DNA of 64,000 nucleotides from contig DKCV01000029.1 in NCBI GenBank assembly GCA_002449265.1, forward strand, positions 29,535 to 93,534, read 5' to 3'. Under the pieces are notes generated by a model. It saw nothing but the letters and a program-made list of their open reading frames with translations, was not told the origin of the DNA and made no database searches. This stretch comes from Caryophanales bacterium UBA6865 (GTDB taxonomy: Bacteria > Bacillota_I > Bacilli_A > RFN20 > CAG-826). Positions within the stretch are counted from its first letter, which is position 1. Each line of letters opens with the position of its first letter. This document shows, in pieces, positions 33,639 through 42,079 of this stretch. Made by a program: the position numbers and the translations under genes.

Positions 33639-34512
33639 CTTCGCTATACCCAAACGCTTTCAATTTATCAGGCTTACTCCGCCAATTTGGTTCATGCTTC
33701 ACTTTTAAAACGAGCTCTACCCGTTTTTTCCAATCTTTTTGGAGGTTTCTACGAGCGGTCATCGAGATCTTTTTAATCATCGCGCCGCCTTTTCCAACGA
33801 CAATCGCGACTTGGCCTTCTTTTTCTACGTAGATAGTTGCTAAAATCTTGACCATGTCCTTCGATTCTTTAAAAGAGTCAATAGTGACGGCGCTTTGATG
33901 AGGAACCTCATCGCTTAAAAAATGGAGAAGTTCGTAACGAACCATCTCTTTTGCAGCGAATACTTTATCTTTGTCAGTAATCATTTTTTCGTCGAAATAA
34001 GCTGGCCCAATTGGCATAATCTTTCCAACTTCATCTCGCACTTCTTTAATCCCAAAATTGGTCAAGGCGCTCATTTGGAGCACCATCGCTTTGGGGAAAG
34101 AAGAAATGTAGTGTTTTAAAAGAGTTTCCATTTCTGGAGCAGTCGCCAAATCAATCTTATTGATGACGATAAAGAGCGGACAATTGAGCTTTAAGCTCGT
34201 TAGAATCTTATCGTCCTTTGAAGTATTTAAGTTCTCGGCGCTAACAATATAAATAGCAGCGTCCGCACCACTTAAAGAGCTATAAGCTTCTTTGTTCATA
34301 TATTGATCTAGACTCTCTTCGCTATTAAATAGCCCTGGAGTATCAATAAAGATAAGTTGCAAATCTTTAGCGTGATACACCGCGTCGATATTGTCGCGGG
34401 TCGTCTGAGGTTTAGGAGAAACAATTGAAACGCGCTTCGATAAAAGAGCGTTCACAAAAGTACTTTTGCCAACGTTTGGTTGGCCAAGAATCGCAATGAA
34501 TCCACTTTTCAT
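33625..34512 (-). CDS. era: GTPase Era
   Basis: Ribosome-assembly GTPase that binds the 3' end of 16S rRNA. The 295-residue protein has G1 GQPNVGKSTF, G2 TTRDNI, G3 DTPGLF, G4 NKIDLA and G5 SALTNFG, then a KH domain with AIVVGKGGAMIKKISMTARRNLQ. It overlaps cdd by 4 nt at the start and recO by 14 nt at the end. Confidence 0.95.
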   Translation of the reverse strand: MKSGFIAILGQPNVGKSTFVNALLSKRVSIVSPKPQTTRDNIDAVYHAKDLQLIFIDTPGLFNSEESLDQYMNKEAYSSLSGADAAIYIVSAENLNTSKDDKILTSLKLNCPLFIVINKIDLATAPEMETLLKHYISSFPKAMVLQMSALTNFGIKEVRDEVGKIMPIGPAYFDEKMITDKDKVFAAKEMVRYELLHFLSDEVPHQSAVTIDSFKESKDMVKILATIYVEKEGQVAIVVGKGGAMIKKISMTARRNLQKDWKKRVELVLKVKHEPNWRSKPDKLKAFGYSEDEGD

Positions 34513-34910
34513 AAATCATCACTCGTGAAAGCGAAAGGAAGGAGCTCTTCAGCGGAGGTTTCTTTAATCATACCGTCCAAATTTCCTAGATAAATCGGCG
34601 CATTCGCCGGAAATAGTTCGCTAATGACTTGGCGACAAGCTCCGCAGGGAGAACAAGGCTCTTCTGTATCCCCAACAATTGCCAAAGCAGCGAAATCGTC
34701 CGTGGTTTTTCCTTCCATCATCGCATGATAAATCGCATTTCTTTCCGCGCACATCGTAACGGAAAAAGCACTATTTTCGACGTTCGCGCCCAAAAACACT
34801 TCCCCATCTTTTGTAAGTAGGGCCGCTCCTACCGCGAAATGACTATAAGGGCTATACGATAATTCACGAGCCTTTAAAGCTTCTTGCATCAGTTCTTCTT
34901 TACTCATCAT
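34509..34910 (-). CDS. cdd: Cytidine deaminase
   Basis: Small tetrameric-type cytidine deaminase of pyrimidine salvage, 133 residues. Zinc ligands are in TMCAERNAI (Cys with the catalytic Glu) and EPCSPCGACRQVI. SYSPYSHFAVGAALL is the typical N-terminus. Position between ybeY and era, each with 4-nt overlaps, follows the B. subtilis order with dgkA missing. Confidence 0.94.
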   Translation of the reverse strand: MMSKEELMQEALKARELSYSPYSHFAVGAALLTKDGEVFLGANVENSAFSVTMCAERNAIYHAMMEGKTTDDFAALAIVGDTEEPCSPCGACRQVISELFPANAPIYLGNLDGMIKETSAEELLPFAFTSDDL

Positions 34911-35368
34911 TGTTCATCCACCTTTTTTAGTATTCTTTCCTGCAAAGGAAACATAATCTCTTCGTCTTCTTTTTTCATATGATCATAGCCGAGCAAATGC
35001 AATAAGCCATGCGTGAATAAGAAAGAAAGCTCCCTAAATTCACTATTTCCGATTTCTTTCGCTTGACGAAGTGCAACAGGAAGGCAAATCAAAATTTCAC
35101 CAAGCATTCTTTCAATAGAAGGATCTTGAATTTGATCTTTAGGGTCTTTGTCATCGTTAAATGCAAAGGAGATGACGTCGGTTGGACGGTCTACATGCCG
35201 GTAATCGCGATTAACCGTATGAATCGTTTCCTCATCGACGAGCGAGACATCAACTTCATAATTGGTGGTAACCTTGAGCAAAGAAAAGGTTACTTCCGCG
35301 ATCTTTTTGTAACGATCTTCTAAAACATCGTATTTTTTATCAAAAGGATTCTCAAATAGTAATTCCAT
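34907..35368 (-). CDS. ybeY: Endoribonuclease YbeY
   Basis: Metal-dependent RNase for 16S rRNA 3'-end maturation and rRNA quality control. 153 residues with the zinc motif HGLLHLLGYDH (H-x3-H-x5-H) and the conserved NRDYRHVDRPTDVISFAF block. It is the first gene of ybeY-cdd-era-recO. GATAAT lies 7 nt before the ATG, so its mRNA may be leaderless. Confidence 0.93.
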   Translation of the reverse strand: MELLFENPFDKKYDVLEDRYKKIAEVTFSLLKVTTNYEVDVSLVDEETIHTVNRDYRHVDRPTDVISFAFNDDKDPKDQIQDPSIERMLGEILICLPVALRQAKEIGNSEFRELSFLFTHGLLHLLGYDHMKKEDEEIMFPLQERILKKVDEQ

Positions 35369-35375
35369 GCTAACT

Positions 35376-35381
35376 ATTATC
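35376..35381 (-). promoter_or_regulatory. Possible -10 box for ybeY
   Basis: GATAAT on the - strand, 7 nt before the ybeY ATG; no SD is visible. Confidence 0.35.
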
Positions 35382-35437
35382 GTTTCTTTTTCTTTCTAAG
35401 TAAACAAGCGAAGAATGTTCCTTAATCACGGATGGCT

Positions 35438-36631
35438 TCATTCTTTCTTGGATAAGTATTCAATAAAATTTCCTTGGGCAATGTCGTATTCTTTGTTAGA
35501 GAAAAAGATATCAACACAGTACTGGAAGAGGAATAAGACGGCAAGAAGGGAGAATAGGTGAAATAAATAGAAATTCAAAGTAACCTCTTGGCATCCTAAT
35601 AAGGATAATAAATTGCTTGCTAACGCTAAAACGCAAATCACAATCCGTCCATATTCAATTTTTAAAGCAAAAGAGGAAGATAATGTTCCAATCTGGCGAA
35701 GTGTTCCTACCATCTCTTCTTGATTGGAGGAATGTCGAAGGGCATTTTCTAGATTCTCGATATTCTTCTTTTCCCTGTTTAATTTTGGAAAAGAGAGCCA
35801 CCGTAATAATAAGTAGGCAAATAAAGTAATGAATGTCGGCAATAAGAAAAAGGGATTATTTACCGAAACAAGGATGATAAGAGCGACGACACCGATTAGC
35901 TCATTGACCATATTTGGGAAACTCACTAATTGGTATCGCTTATAGCAATGATATTCTTCATAAGCATTCATCATTTTTTCGCTATTGCTATAGTCAAGCC
36001 GTCCTAAATATGTTTCATCTAGTCGTGAATTCACTTTCAAAGACAATAGATGCTGGAGGATAGAAAATACGCCAAACGTTAAAAAAGAAAGCGCGGGCAA
36101 TAAAATATTCCCCTCTTCGGAAAAGAAATAAAAACCGCATAATAACGATAAAGTAGATAGAATCGGAAGCAAATATAACGCTAGCGATTCGTAAAACGAT
36201 AAGAACTTTTCTTTTGCTGGCAATTTCGGGTTTTCATTTACGTGCAAAACGCCGAAAATTCCTGACCAATCGCTTTCAAATTCTTTTCGCGAGCATTTTA
36301 GTTTTCCGATTGCCGGATCAAGATAAATGACGTTCCTTTTCGTGATTTTCTTTACATAAACCATGTGACCGTCTTTTTTGTCATTTTTAATCGCCAAGAA
36401 TCCCTGTTTTTTGTTCCATGGGTAATCAATCTCCTTTCTCTCAGCTTCATAAAAAGACAGCGTGCAGCCATACCGCCTTGCGCCTTTTTCTAAATCTTCC
36501 AAGGAATGAGGTGGATGATTTTCTAAGCGAGCGAAACGATAATCTTTCTTCCCCGTTTCATTCATGAGAATCATCTGGAAGCACGCTAAGGCGCAAGCGT
36601 CCTCACTAATTTGATAAACAAAATGTTCCAT
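35438..36631 (-). CDS. Membrane protein with C39 peptidase domain, no ATPase domain
   Basis: A 397-residue protein. The N-terminal 135 residues resemble peptidase C39, the Cys protease domain of bacteriocin/peptide ABC exporters: DACALACFQMIL with Cys13, DGHMVYVKK with His89 and YLDPAIGK with Asp105 make a complete candidate triad. About five to six hydrophobic segments follow (from about residue 150), as in the membrane domain of such exporters. The chain ends there, and no Walker motifs or nucleotide-binding domain are present here or next door. It is a single gene with a leaderless-type start. Substrate and function unknown. Confidence 0.75.
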   Translation of the reverse strand: MEHFVYQISEDACALACFQMILMNETGKKDYRFARLENHPPHSLEDLEKGARRYGCTLSFYEAERKEIDYPWNKKQGFLAIKNDKKDGHMVYVKKITKRNVIYLDPAIGKLKCSRKEFESDWSGIFGVLHVNENPKLPAKEKFLSFYESLALYLLPILSTLSLLCGFYFFSEEGNILLPALSFLTFGVFSILQHLLSLKVNSRLDETYLGRLDYSNSEKMMNAYEEYHCYKRYQLVSFPNMVNELIGVVALIILVSVNNPFFLLPTFITLFAYLLLRWLSFPKLNREKKNIENLENALRHSSNQEEMVGTLRQIGTLSSSFALKIEYGRIVICVLALASNLLSLLGCQEVTLNFYLFHLFSLLAVLFLFQYCVDIFFSNKEYDIAQGNFIEYLSKKE

Positions 36632-36637
36632 CACTCT

Positions 36638-36643
36638 TCTATA
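36638..36643 (-). promoter_or_regulatory. -10 box for the C39 peptidase gene
   Basis: TATAGA on the - strand ends 6 nt before the ATG at 36631. No SD is present. Confidence 0.45.
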
Positions 36644-36696
36644 GTCAGAAAAATGGAACTTTTACCAAAATATTTTCACTTTTGTAGTTTGCGCAC

Positions 36697-36726
36697 AAAA
36701 AAGAAAGGCCCCCAGAAACGGGAGCC
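36697..36726 (-). terminator. Terminator after rpsU
   Basis: On the - strand GGCTCCC and GGGGGCC pair over 7 bp (one T-G pair) around a 6-nt loop, followed by TTTC and six T. Confidence 0.8.
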
Positions 36727-36733
36727 AATAGAT

Positions 36734-36910
36734 TTAATATTTCTTGCGACGTGCCATTTCGCTCTTCATCTTGCGACGGAGACCGGTTTTTAAATAGAAT
36801 TCACGTTTGCGGCTTTCCATCAAGATGCCGCTTTTGTTAACGCTGCGTTTGAAACGACGGAGCGCATCATCTAGAGATTCACCTTCGCGAATTACAGTTT
36901 TAACTGCCAT
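36734..36910 (-). CDS. rpsU: 30S ribosomal protein S21
   Basis: A 58-residue very basic protein with the S21 pattern VIREGESLDDALRRFKRSV and KREFYLKTGLRRKMKSE. The ATG at 36910 has GAGGTGA 7-8 nt upstream; an in-frame TTG two codons earlier is less likely. It is a single gene with its own terminator. Confidence 0.95.
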   Translation of the reverse strand: MAVKTVIREGESLDDALRRFKRSVNKSGILMESRKREFYLKTGLRRKMKSEMARRKKY

Positions 36911-37002
36911 GAACAATCACCTCGTCTTTCTAACGAGTGCTATTTTACCTTGATAAAAAAGAAAAACAAGCAATTATCATCGTTTTATTTCACTTTAATT
37001 GC

Positions 37003-37008
37003 TAAACT
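37003..37008 (+). promoter_or_regulatory. Extended -10 box for the GT2 gene
   Basis: TGC then TAAACT, ending 6 nt before the ATG at 37015. No SD is present. Confidence 0.45.
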
Positions 37009-37014
37009 ATAGCA

Positions 37015-38004
37015 ATGCCATCACCCATATTATCCATTATTATACCTGTTTATAATAGCGAACGTTATCTAGAAGAGTGTTTAGTAAGCGCCTTAAATCA
37101 AAAAACGAGTTTCCCCTACGAAGTGGTTATTAGTGTTGATCCCTCTACTGATCATAGTGAAGAAATCGTCCGCTCCTACCAAGAAAAAGACTCTCGAGTT
37201 GTGGCGCTATTTGAGAAAGAACGATTAGGACAAGCAAAATCTAGAATGCACGCCATCTCTTCTTCTAAAGGGAAATATATCACCTTCCTTGATGCGGATG
37301 ATTATTTATCCCCTAATGCCGTTGATATGGCTATTTTGACCATGGAAAAAGAAAACGTAGATGTCGCGAATTATTCTTTTTCGATCGTGAATGAAAAAGA
37401 TAAAATAACGCCTTATCCGTTCCGAACGAAAAAGAATAGGGTAGAAAACGGAATAGAAGGGATATCTCTATTCTTCCTCGATATGGAAATGCGCGGATTT
37501 TTATGGACAAAGGTTTTTAAGCGGGAATTATTTTTATCGCCACTTCTTTCTTTTTACGATTACCATGACATGTTCGAAGACGTCGCTTTAACATTCTCTT
37601 TATTAACGCACGCTTCAAGCATTTATATGTCCAAAGATTCCTATTATTATTACCGAAAAGGCGTTGAAGATAGTGCGACCTCCCAAAAACGGACTGACCG
37701 CACTTTACGCCATCTTGCGGTTTTTGCTTCGATGAAAAAATACCTCGAATACATGGATAGAAAGGATTTGCTTTACGTTTTTGATTCCAAATTATGGAGA
37801 GCGAAATTATCGTTCCTATTCGATGCGAGTCTCGATAAAAAATGGGGTAATCCAAATGCGAAAACAATGTTAAAACAAGAATTCTCCATTTTGAAAAAAC
37901 AAGGTCCCCTTTCTTTAAAAGGAAGACCTTATGAAGACATAGTAAAGCGCGCGTTACCTCCACTTACTGCTTTTTCGTTAAAAGAGAAGAATACGCTTCT
38001 TTAA
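37015..38004 (+). CDS. Family 2 glycosyltransferase
   Basis: A 329-residue inverting glycosyltransferase with a GT-A fold: LSIIIPVYNSERYLEECLVSALNQ at the start, VDPSTDHSEEIV, GKYITFLDADDYLSP with the metal-binding DxD, and a WTKVFKRELF block typical of capsule and wall-polymer transferases. No membrane helix is evident, so it probably acts at the inner face of the membrane. The acceptor is unknown. Its last 41 nt overlap the end of the convergent GT4 gene. Confidence 0.85.
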   Translation: MPSPILSIIIPVYNSERYLEECLVSALNQKTSFPYEVVISVDPSTDHSEEIVRSYQEKDSRVVALFEKERLGQAKSRMHAISSSKGKYITFLDADDYLSPNAVDMAILTMEKENVDVANYSFSIVNEKDKITPYPFRTKKNRVENGIEGISLFFLDMEMRGFLWTKVFKRELFLSPLLSFYDYHDMFEDVALTFSLLTHASSIYMSKDSYYYYRKGVEDSATSQKRTDRTLRHLAVFASMKKYLEYMDRKDLLYVFDSKLWRAKLSFLFDASLDKKWGNPNAKTMLKQEFSILKKQGPLSLKGRPYEDIVKRALPPLTAFSLKEKNTLL

Positions 38005-38974
38005 GACGCTCCCCGATATCGCTTAGGTTTCGGGCTTGCGCTACTTCAAATCCTGCACGTAATATTGAAGGGTCATCGCCTTTTTCGAGTAGATAAGACA
38101 ATTTTTTCACAAAATCAGAAGTATCTTTCGCTTTGTGGCAATTCACTCCATCAATGAGCCAAGGATCATAAACAGGGATATCGCGAATTAATAAAGGCGT
38201 CCCACTCGCTAAAGCTTCTAAAGTGACTATCCCTTCGGTTTCTTCTCGAGAAGGGAATAGCATCGCACTCGCTAAGCGATAAGAAGCGTGAATCAACGCT
38301 CCTTCAATATAGCCAGGCAAAATGACATTAGCAGGCTTTTTAGAAAGAACATGATGAATCTTCATCGATTGTGCGATCCAAGGAAGATGCCCAAACCAAA
38401 TGAATTTGATATCGGGAAAGTTTCTAGCGACTTCAAAAAAAGTGTCGATGCCTTTGCGAATGAAAGGAAATCCTACCCCCATAACGAACTTTTCGCCGTC
38501 TTTGAGATGAAATTTCTCTTTGAAACGCTTTTCCATCGTTGGATCAGCTTCGTAATCTTTAACATCGATTCCATTAGAAATCGCGATAACTTTCGTACCT
38601 AAGCCATAAGAATCGATACATCTCTTCGAATATTCAGTTGGAGTAATCACTAAATCGGCCGCGCCATACATTTTATCAATTTGATGATCAACATACGGCT
38701 CAAGAACCCGCCAAAAGCAAAAAGAATCCCGCCAATCCTCGTGGGTGCTATGCCCATGCACAATCACCGGCACGCCCCTTTTTCTCGCTTCTTTCAATAC
38801 GCGTTCGCTTTTATTCCAAAGCGTATTGATATGGGCGATATCATAATTATCTTTCGGGTCATAAGTAAAATCGACTCCTACGCGCCGCAAAGCCTCGCTT
38901 TGGTGCTTTTGGGCACGCCCAATGCCACTTGTGCCGATTTTTTCATAGTCCTGATAGTAAAGGAGGACTTTCAT
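37964..38974 (-). CDS. Family 4 glycosyltransferase, glycolipid-synthase-like
   Basis: A 336-residue GT-B retaining transferase. The N-terminus (KVLLYYQDYEKIGTSGIGRAQKHQ) with HINTLW and HGHSTHEDWRDSF resembles the LafB/CpoA group, which adds a second hexose to glucosyl-diacylglycerol; the C-terminal domain has FPSREETEGIVTLEALASGTP with the donor-binding E-x7-E motif. A role in membrane glycolipid or lipoteichoic-acid anchor synthesis is inferred from memory of that family. It starts 2 nt after deoC. Confidence 0.78.
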   Translation of the reverse strand: MKVLLYYQDYEKIGTSGIGRAQKHQSEALRRVGVDFTYDPKDNYDIAHINTLWNKSERVLKEARKRGVPVIVHGHSTHEDWRDSFCFWRVLEPYVDHQIDKMYGAADLVITPTEYSKRCIDSYGLGTKVIAISNGIDVKDYEADPTMEKRFKEKFHLKDGEKFVMGVGFPFIRKGIDTFFEVARNFPDIKFIWFGHLPWIAQSMKIHHVLSKKPANVILPGYIEGALIHASYRLASAMLFPSREETEGIVTLEALASGTPLLIRDIPVYDPWLIDGVNCHKAKDTSDFVKKLSYLLEKGDDPSILRAGFEVAQARNLSDIGERLKEAYSSLLTKKQ

Positions 38975-38976
38975 GC

Positions 38977-39621
38977 TTATTTCTCTTCCATGATTTCGAC
39001 ACTATGGCTGCAACCAATTCGATTCGCGCCTGCTTCAATTAAAGCAAGAGCATCTTTTTTGGTGTGAATGCCACCCGCTGCCTTAACGCCAACATGAGGG
39101 CCGACCGCTTCTTTCATTAATTTGACGTCTTCTACTGTCGCGCCACCTTTTCCAAACCCAGTCGATGTTTTCACAAAATCCGCGCCACCTCTAGCAGCGG
39201 CTTTTGCGCTTTCGACAATTTCTTCTTTAGTCAAATAGCAGTTCTCCAAAATGACCTTTAATGTCTTATCGCCAACCGCTTCTTTCACCATTCTTACTTC
39301 TTTTTCATTGAAGTCATAGTCGTGCTCTTTGGCCATCGAAATGTTTTGAACCATATCGACTTCATCAGCACCGTCTTTTACGGCTCTTCTCGCTTCAAAA
39401 GCAATCGCTTGAGGATTGCTAGCACCTAATGGGAAGCCAACAACCGTGCAAACCTTCACGTCAGATCCCGCTAAAAGCCTTTTGGCGACTTTCACGTAGA
39501 AAGGATTGACGCAAACGCTCATAAAATTATATTTTTTAGCCTCAAGACAAAGTTTCGTGATGTCCGCAAATGAAGCATAGGCATTTAAATTGGTATGATC
39601 GAAAAATTTATTAAGTTCCAT
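38977..39621 (-). CDS. deoC: Deoxyribose-phosphate aldolase
   Basis: Class I aldolase that splits deoxyribose 5-phosphate into acetaldehyde and glyceraldehyde 3-phosphate, downstream of DeoB. 214 residues: FFDHTNLNAYAS at the start, VCTVVGFPLGA, the Schiff-base Lys in FVKTSTGFGKGGATVEDV and VGVKAAGGIHTKKDA. The ATG at 39621 has GGGAGC 7 nt upstream. Confidence 0.94.
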   Translation of the reverse strand: MELNKFFDHTNLNAYASFADITKLCLEAKKYNFMSVCVNPFYVKVAKRLLAGSDVKVCTVVGFPLGASNPQAIAFEARRAVKDGADEVDMVQNISMAKEHDYDFNEKEVRMVKEAVGDKTLKVILENCYLTKEEIVESAKAAARGGADFVKTSTGFGKGGATVEDVKLMKEAVGPHVGVKAAGGIHTKKDALALIEAGANRIGCSHSVEIMEEK

Positions 39622-39669
39622 AAATTCGCTCCCGAAATGATTGTACATGATTGCTAGTTCGTTATCACG

Positions 39670-39696
39670 AAAAAGAAAAGCGGACTTTTGTCCGCT
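39670..39696 (-). terminator. Terminator after rpmF
   Basis: On the - strand AGCGGAC and GTCCGCT form a perfect 7-bp stem with a 4-nt loop, followed by a T-rich run. Confidence 0.85.
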
Positions 39697-39700
39697 AAAC

Positions 39701-39898
39701 TTATTTCGTGCCTTCGCTAGCTTCTTTATGATGAACGATTTCTTTGCCTTTATAATATCCGCATTCTGGACAAACGGTGTGGCAATCGATGAGTGCGCCG
39801 CAATGGGAGCAAACGGTCTTGCCAGTAATCTCGAGTTTGAAATGTCCTCTTCTTAATCTTTTTCTAGTTTTTGAAGTTCTTCTTTGTGGTACTGCCAT
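39701..39898 (-). CDS. rpmF: 50S ribosomal protein L32
   Basis: A 65-residue protein with AVPQRRTSKTRKRLRRGHFKL at the N-terminus and two Cys pairs (CSHCG and CPECGYYKGK), i.e. the zinc-binding form of L32. Its SD is AGGAAT-like and weak. It is a single gene with a terminator. Confidence 0.95.
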   Translation of the reverse strand: MAVPQRRTSKTRKRLRRGHFKLEITGKTVCSHCGALIDCHTVCPECGYYKGKEIVHHKEASEGTK

Positions 39899-40031
39899 TT
39901 TAATATTCCTCTTTTTTTGTTCGGGAAGATTATATTCTCTTGCAAAATAGAATCAATATTTATTTAGACAATGTCAAAATAAAATCTATTTTTATTCGAT
40001 TGTTGTCTTTCAATATTTGAATTTTCGGATT

Positions 40032-41315
40032 TTAATCTACAAGATTTTCTTTTTCGATTTTCACTTTCAAAATTTCTCCGTGTAAAGAATGGGAACAAGG
40101 AATTTTGATATGCAAATAATTGCTTGTATGTCCAAAAGCGAATCCGTCTTTATATTCTTCAAAAAGCACTTCCATTTCTTGAAAAAGGAAACGCTTCTCA
40201 TAATTCTCTTTTAATTCTTTGGCTAACGAAAGGAGTTCATGAACCCGCTTTTCTTTAACGATCGGTTCAATTTGGTGATCCATTGAAGCGGCCAAAGTCC
40301 CTTTTCTAGGGCTAAACGGAAAAACATGAATCTGAGAAAAATTGGCTTTCTTTACAAAAGCAATTGTCTCATTCCATTCTTCTTCACTTTCGCTTGGAAA
40401 ACCAACAATGATATCCGTCGTAATCGCAATATCGGGACGAACCTCTCTCACTTTGGAAATCGTTTTTAAAAAAGCTTCCGTATCATAAGGACGATGCATT
40501 CTTGCTAAGACGGAAGAACTTCCGCTTTGAAGCGGGATATGGATGTGATTTGCAATGGCAGGATATTTAGAAAGCAAGGCGATGAAATCATCATCGATTT
40601 CTTTGCTTTCTAAACTTCCAAGTCGAAGGCGATACAAAGAAGGAGAAGCCAGCAAAATATCTTCTACTAAATTCGATAAGGAATAAGGTTCATTTGGAAA
40701 ATCCAAGCCGTATTTCCCAATATGAATTCCCGTCAATACGATTTCTTTATAGCCTTGAAGCACGAGATTTTTCGTTTCGAATAAAATGCTTTCTTTATTG
40801 CGACTACGACTATTCCCCCTTAATAGAGGAATAAGGCAATAGGAGCAAAAATTGTCGCATCCGTCTTGAATCTTTAGATAGGCTCTCGCTTGGTTAGAAA
40901 GAGCGATTTGCCCCATCTCTTCGTACTTTTCATGGCGAACGCTTTTCTTAACGTCGATAATCGGCGCTTTTCTGTCTTTATTCTTGATTGCGAGCGCGTA
41001 AGGGATAATTTCATTTCTTTTACTCGTCCCTACGACAATATCGGCACCCATGTCTACTACTTCTTCCGCATGGATTTCGCTATAGCAGCCCATAACCGAT
41101 AGGATTGCGTTTGGGCATAAACGTCGAAATTTACGAATATGCTGCCGTGATTTTTGATCAGCGACATGGGTAACCCCGCACGTATTAATCACGACGATAT
41201 CCGCCTCCGAATAAGAAAGAGTTTCCGTAAACCCGTTTGTTAAAAATTGTTCACGTAAGGCATTGGTTTCATATCCATTAACTTTGCAACCTAAAGAAAA
41301 AAGAAAGAATTTCAT
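40032..41315 (-). CDS. mtaB: tRNA threonylcarbamoyladenosine methylthiotransferase MtaB
   Basis: Radical-SAM methylthiotransferase that makes ms2t6A37. The 427-residue protein has the UPF0004 domain with Cys in SLGCKVNGYET, INTCGVT and VMGCYSE, the radical-SAM triad CDNFCSYC, and a C-terminal TRAM domain. KVN after the first Cys marks MtaB instead of MiaB. It is the last gene of the rsmE cluster, as in B. subtilis yqeV, with a 4-nt overlap to the gene before. Confidence 0.92.
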   Translation of the reverse strand: MKFFLFSLGCKVNGYETNALREQFLTNGFTETLSYSEADIVVINTCGVTHVADQKSRQHIRKFRRLCPNAILSVMGCYSEIHAEEVVDMGADIVVGTSKRNEIIPYALAIKNKDRKAPIIDVKKSVRHEKYEEMGQIALSNQARAYLKIQDGCDNFCSYCLIPLLRGNSRSRNKESILFETKNLVLQGYKEIVLTGIHIGKYGLDFPNEPYSLSNLVEDILLASPSLYRLRLGSLESKEIDDDFIALLSKYPAIANHIHIPLQSGSSSVLARMHRPYDTEAFLKTISKVREVRPDIAITTDIIVGFPSESEEEWNETIAFVKKANFSQIHVFPFSPRKGTLAASMDHQIEPIVKEKRVHELLSLAKELKENYEKRFLFQEMEVLFEEYKDGFAFGHTSNYLHIKIPCSHSLHGEILKVKIEKENLVD

Positions 41316-42079
41316 CGTTTCCCCTCCTTTTTGCAGTATTCGGAAATAAAACGAAGCGAAATAAAGCCGTTTTCGAGTAAGGCAGTAATAAGTCCTTCTT
41401 TATCGCGATTAAAATAGGCCTCTGAGACGTTTAATAAGCGGGAAATCATATGCGTTTTATTTACTTTTTCTAAGTATTTATCAAATAAAGCAAGCTTAGC
41501 GTCTAAACGTCCTTGGTCATTAATAAAATAAAGGACATCCGCGTCATAATCAAAACAGGTAATGACATTCCCTTGCTCCGAGATTTTGACTAGCTTCGTG
41601 AAATAAGAATCATAAAGGGCGTTCCCATAATAATCAAACGCGTCAATAAGAAGCGGTTCAAAAGTCGAGAACAAATTTTCATAAGGCTCTTTGCCAAGCT
41701 TTGTGAAATCGCGACTATAAATGCGATTTAATGTCGAAGAGAAAGAAGGAATATAAATCTTTTCGTTTTGATAATTTAAATAAGGAAGATCGCTCATCCC
41801 TAACGCCATAAATTCCTCTAAGCTCAAAGAAGAATCGCTTTTCTTTTTCTTACTTTTTTCGTGATAAAGTTTTTCAATCGTTTTTTTGTTTAATAAACCG
41901 CGAATTAAAATATTCGCCCGCACAATTTGAAATGGATCGCTCGCTTTTAAAAATTTGCTCATGCTTTCAAAGGGAGTCAACACAACGCGATTAGAAAGAA
42001 AAAAAGTCATTTCATCGCTTTTGAAGAAACGATTTTGTGCTTGCTTTGAGGCCAAAAAATCATAAAAAGAAACGCTCAT
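41312..42079 (-). CDS. Uncharacterised protein between rsmE and mtaB
   Basis: A 255-residue protein I do not recognise. It is rich in Phe, Tyr, Leu and Lys, has no signal peptide, membrane helix or clear enzymatic motif, and has a Lys/Ser-rich stretch (HEKSKKKKSDSSLS) near residue 75. It is joined by 4-nt overlaps to rsmE upstream and mtaB downstream, so it is real and translated with two RNA-modification enzymes. In B. subtilis rsmE and mtaB are adjacent, so this is an insertion into a conserved pair. Confidence 0.75.
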   Translation of the reverse strand: MSVSFYDFLASKQAQNRFFKSDEMTFFLSNRVVLTPFESMSKFLKASDPFQIVRANILIRGLLNKKTIEKLYHEKSKKKKSDSSLSLEEFMALGMSDLPYLNYQNEKIYIPSFSSTLNRIYSRDFTKLGKEPYENLFSTFEPLLIDAFDYYGNALYDSYFTKLVKISEQGNVITCFDYDADVLYFINDQGRLDAKLALFDKYLEKVNKTHMISRLLNVSEAYFNRDKEGLITALLENGFISLRFISEYCKKEGKR

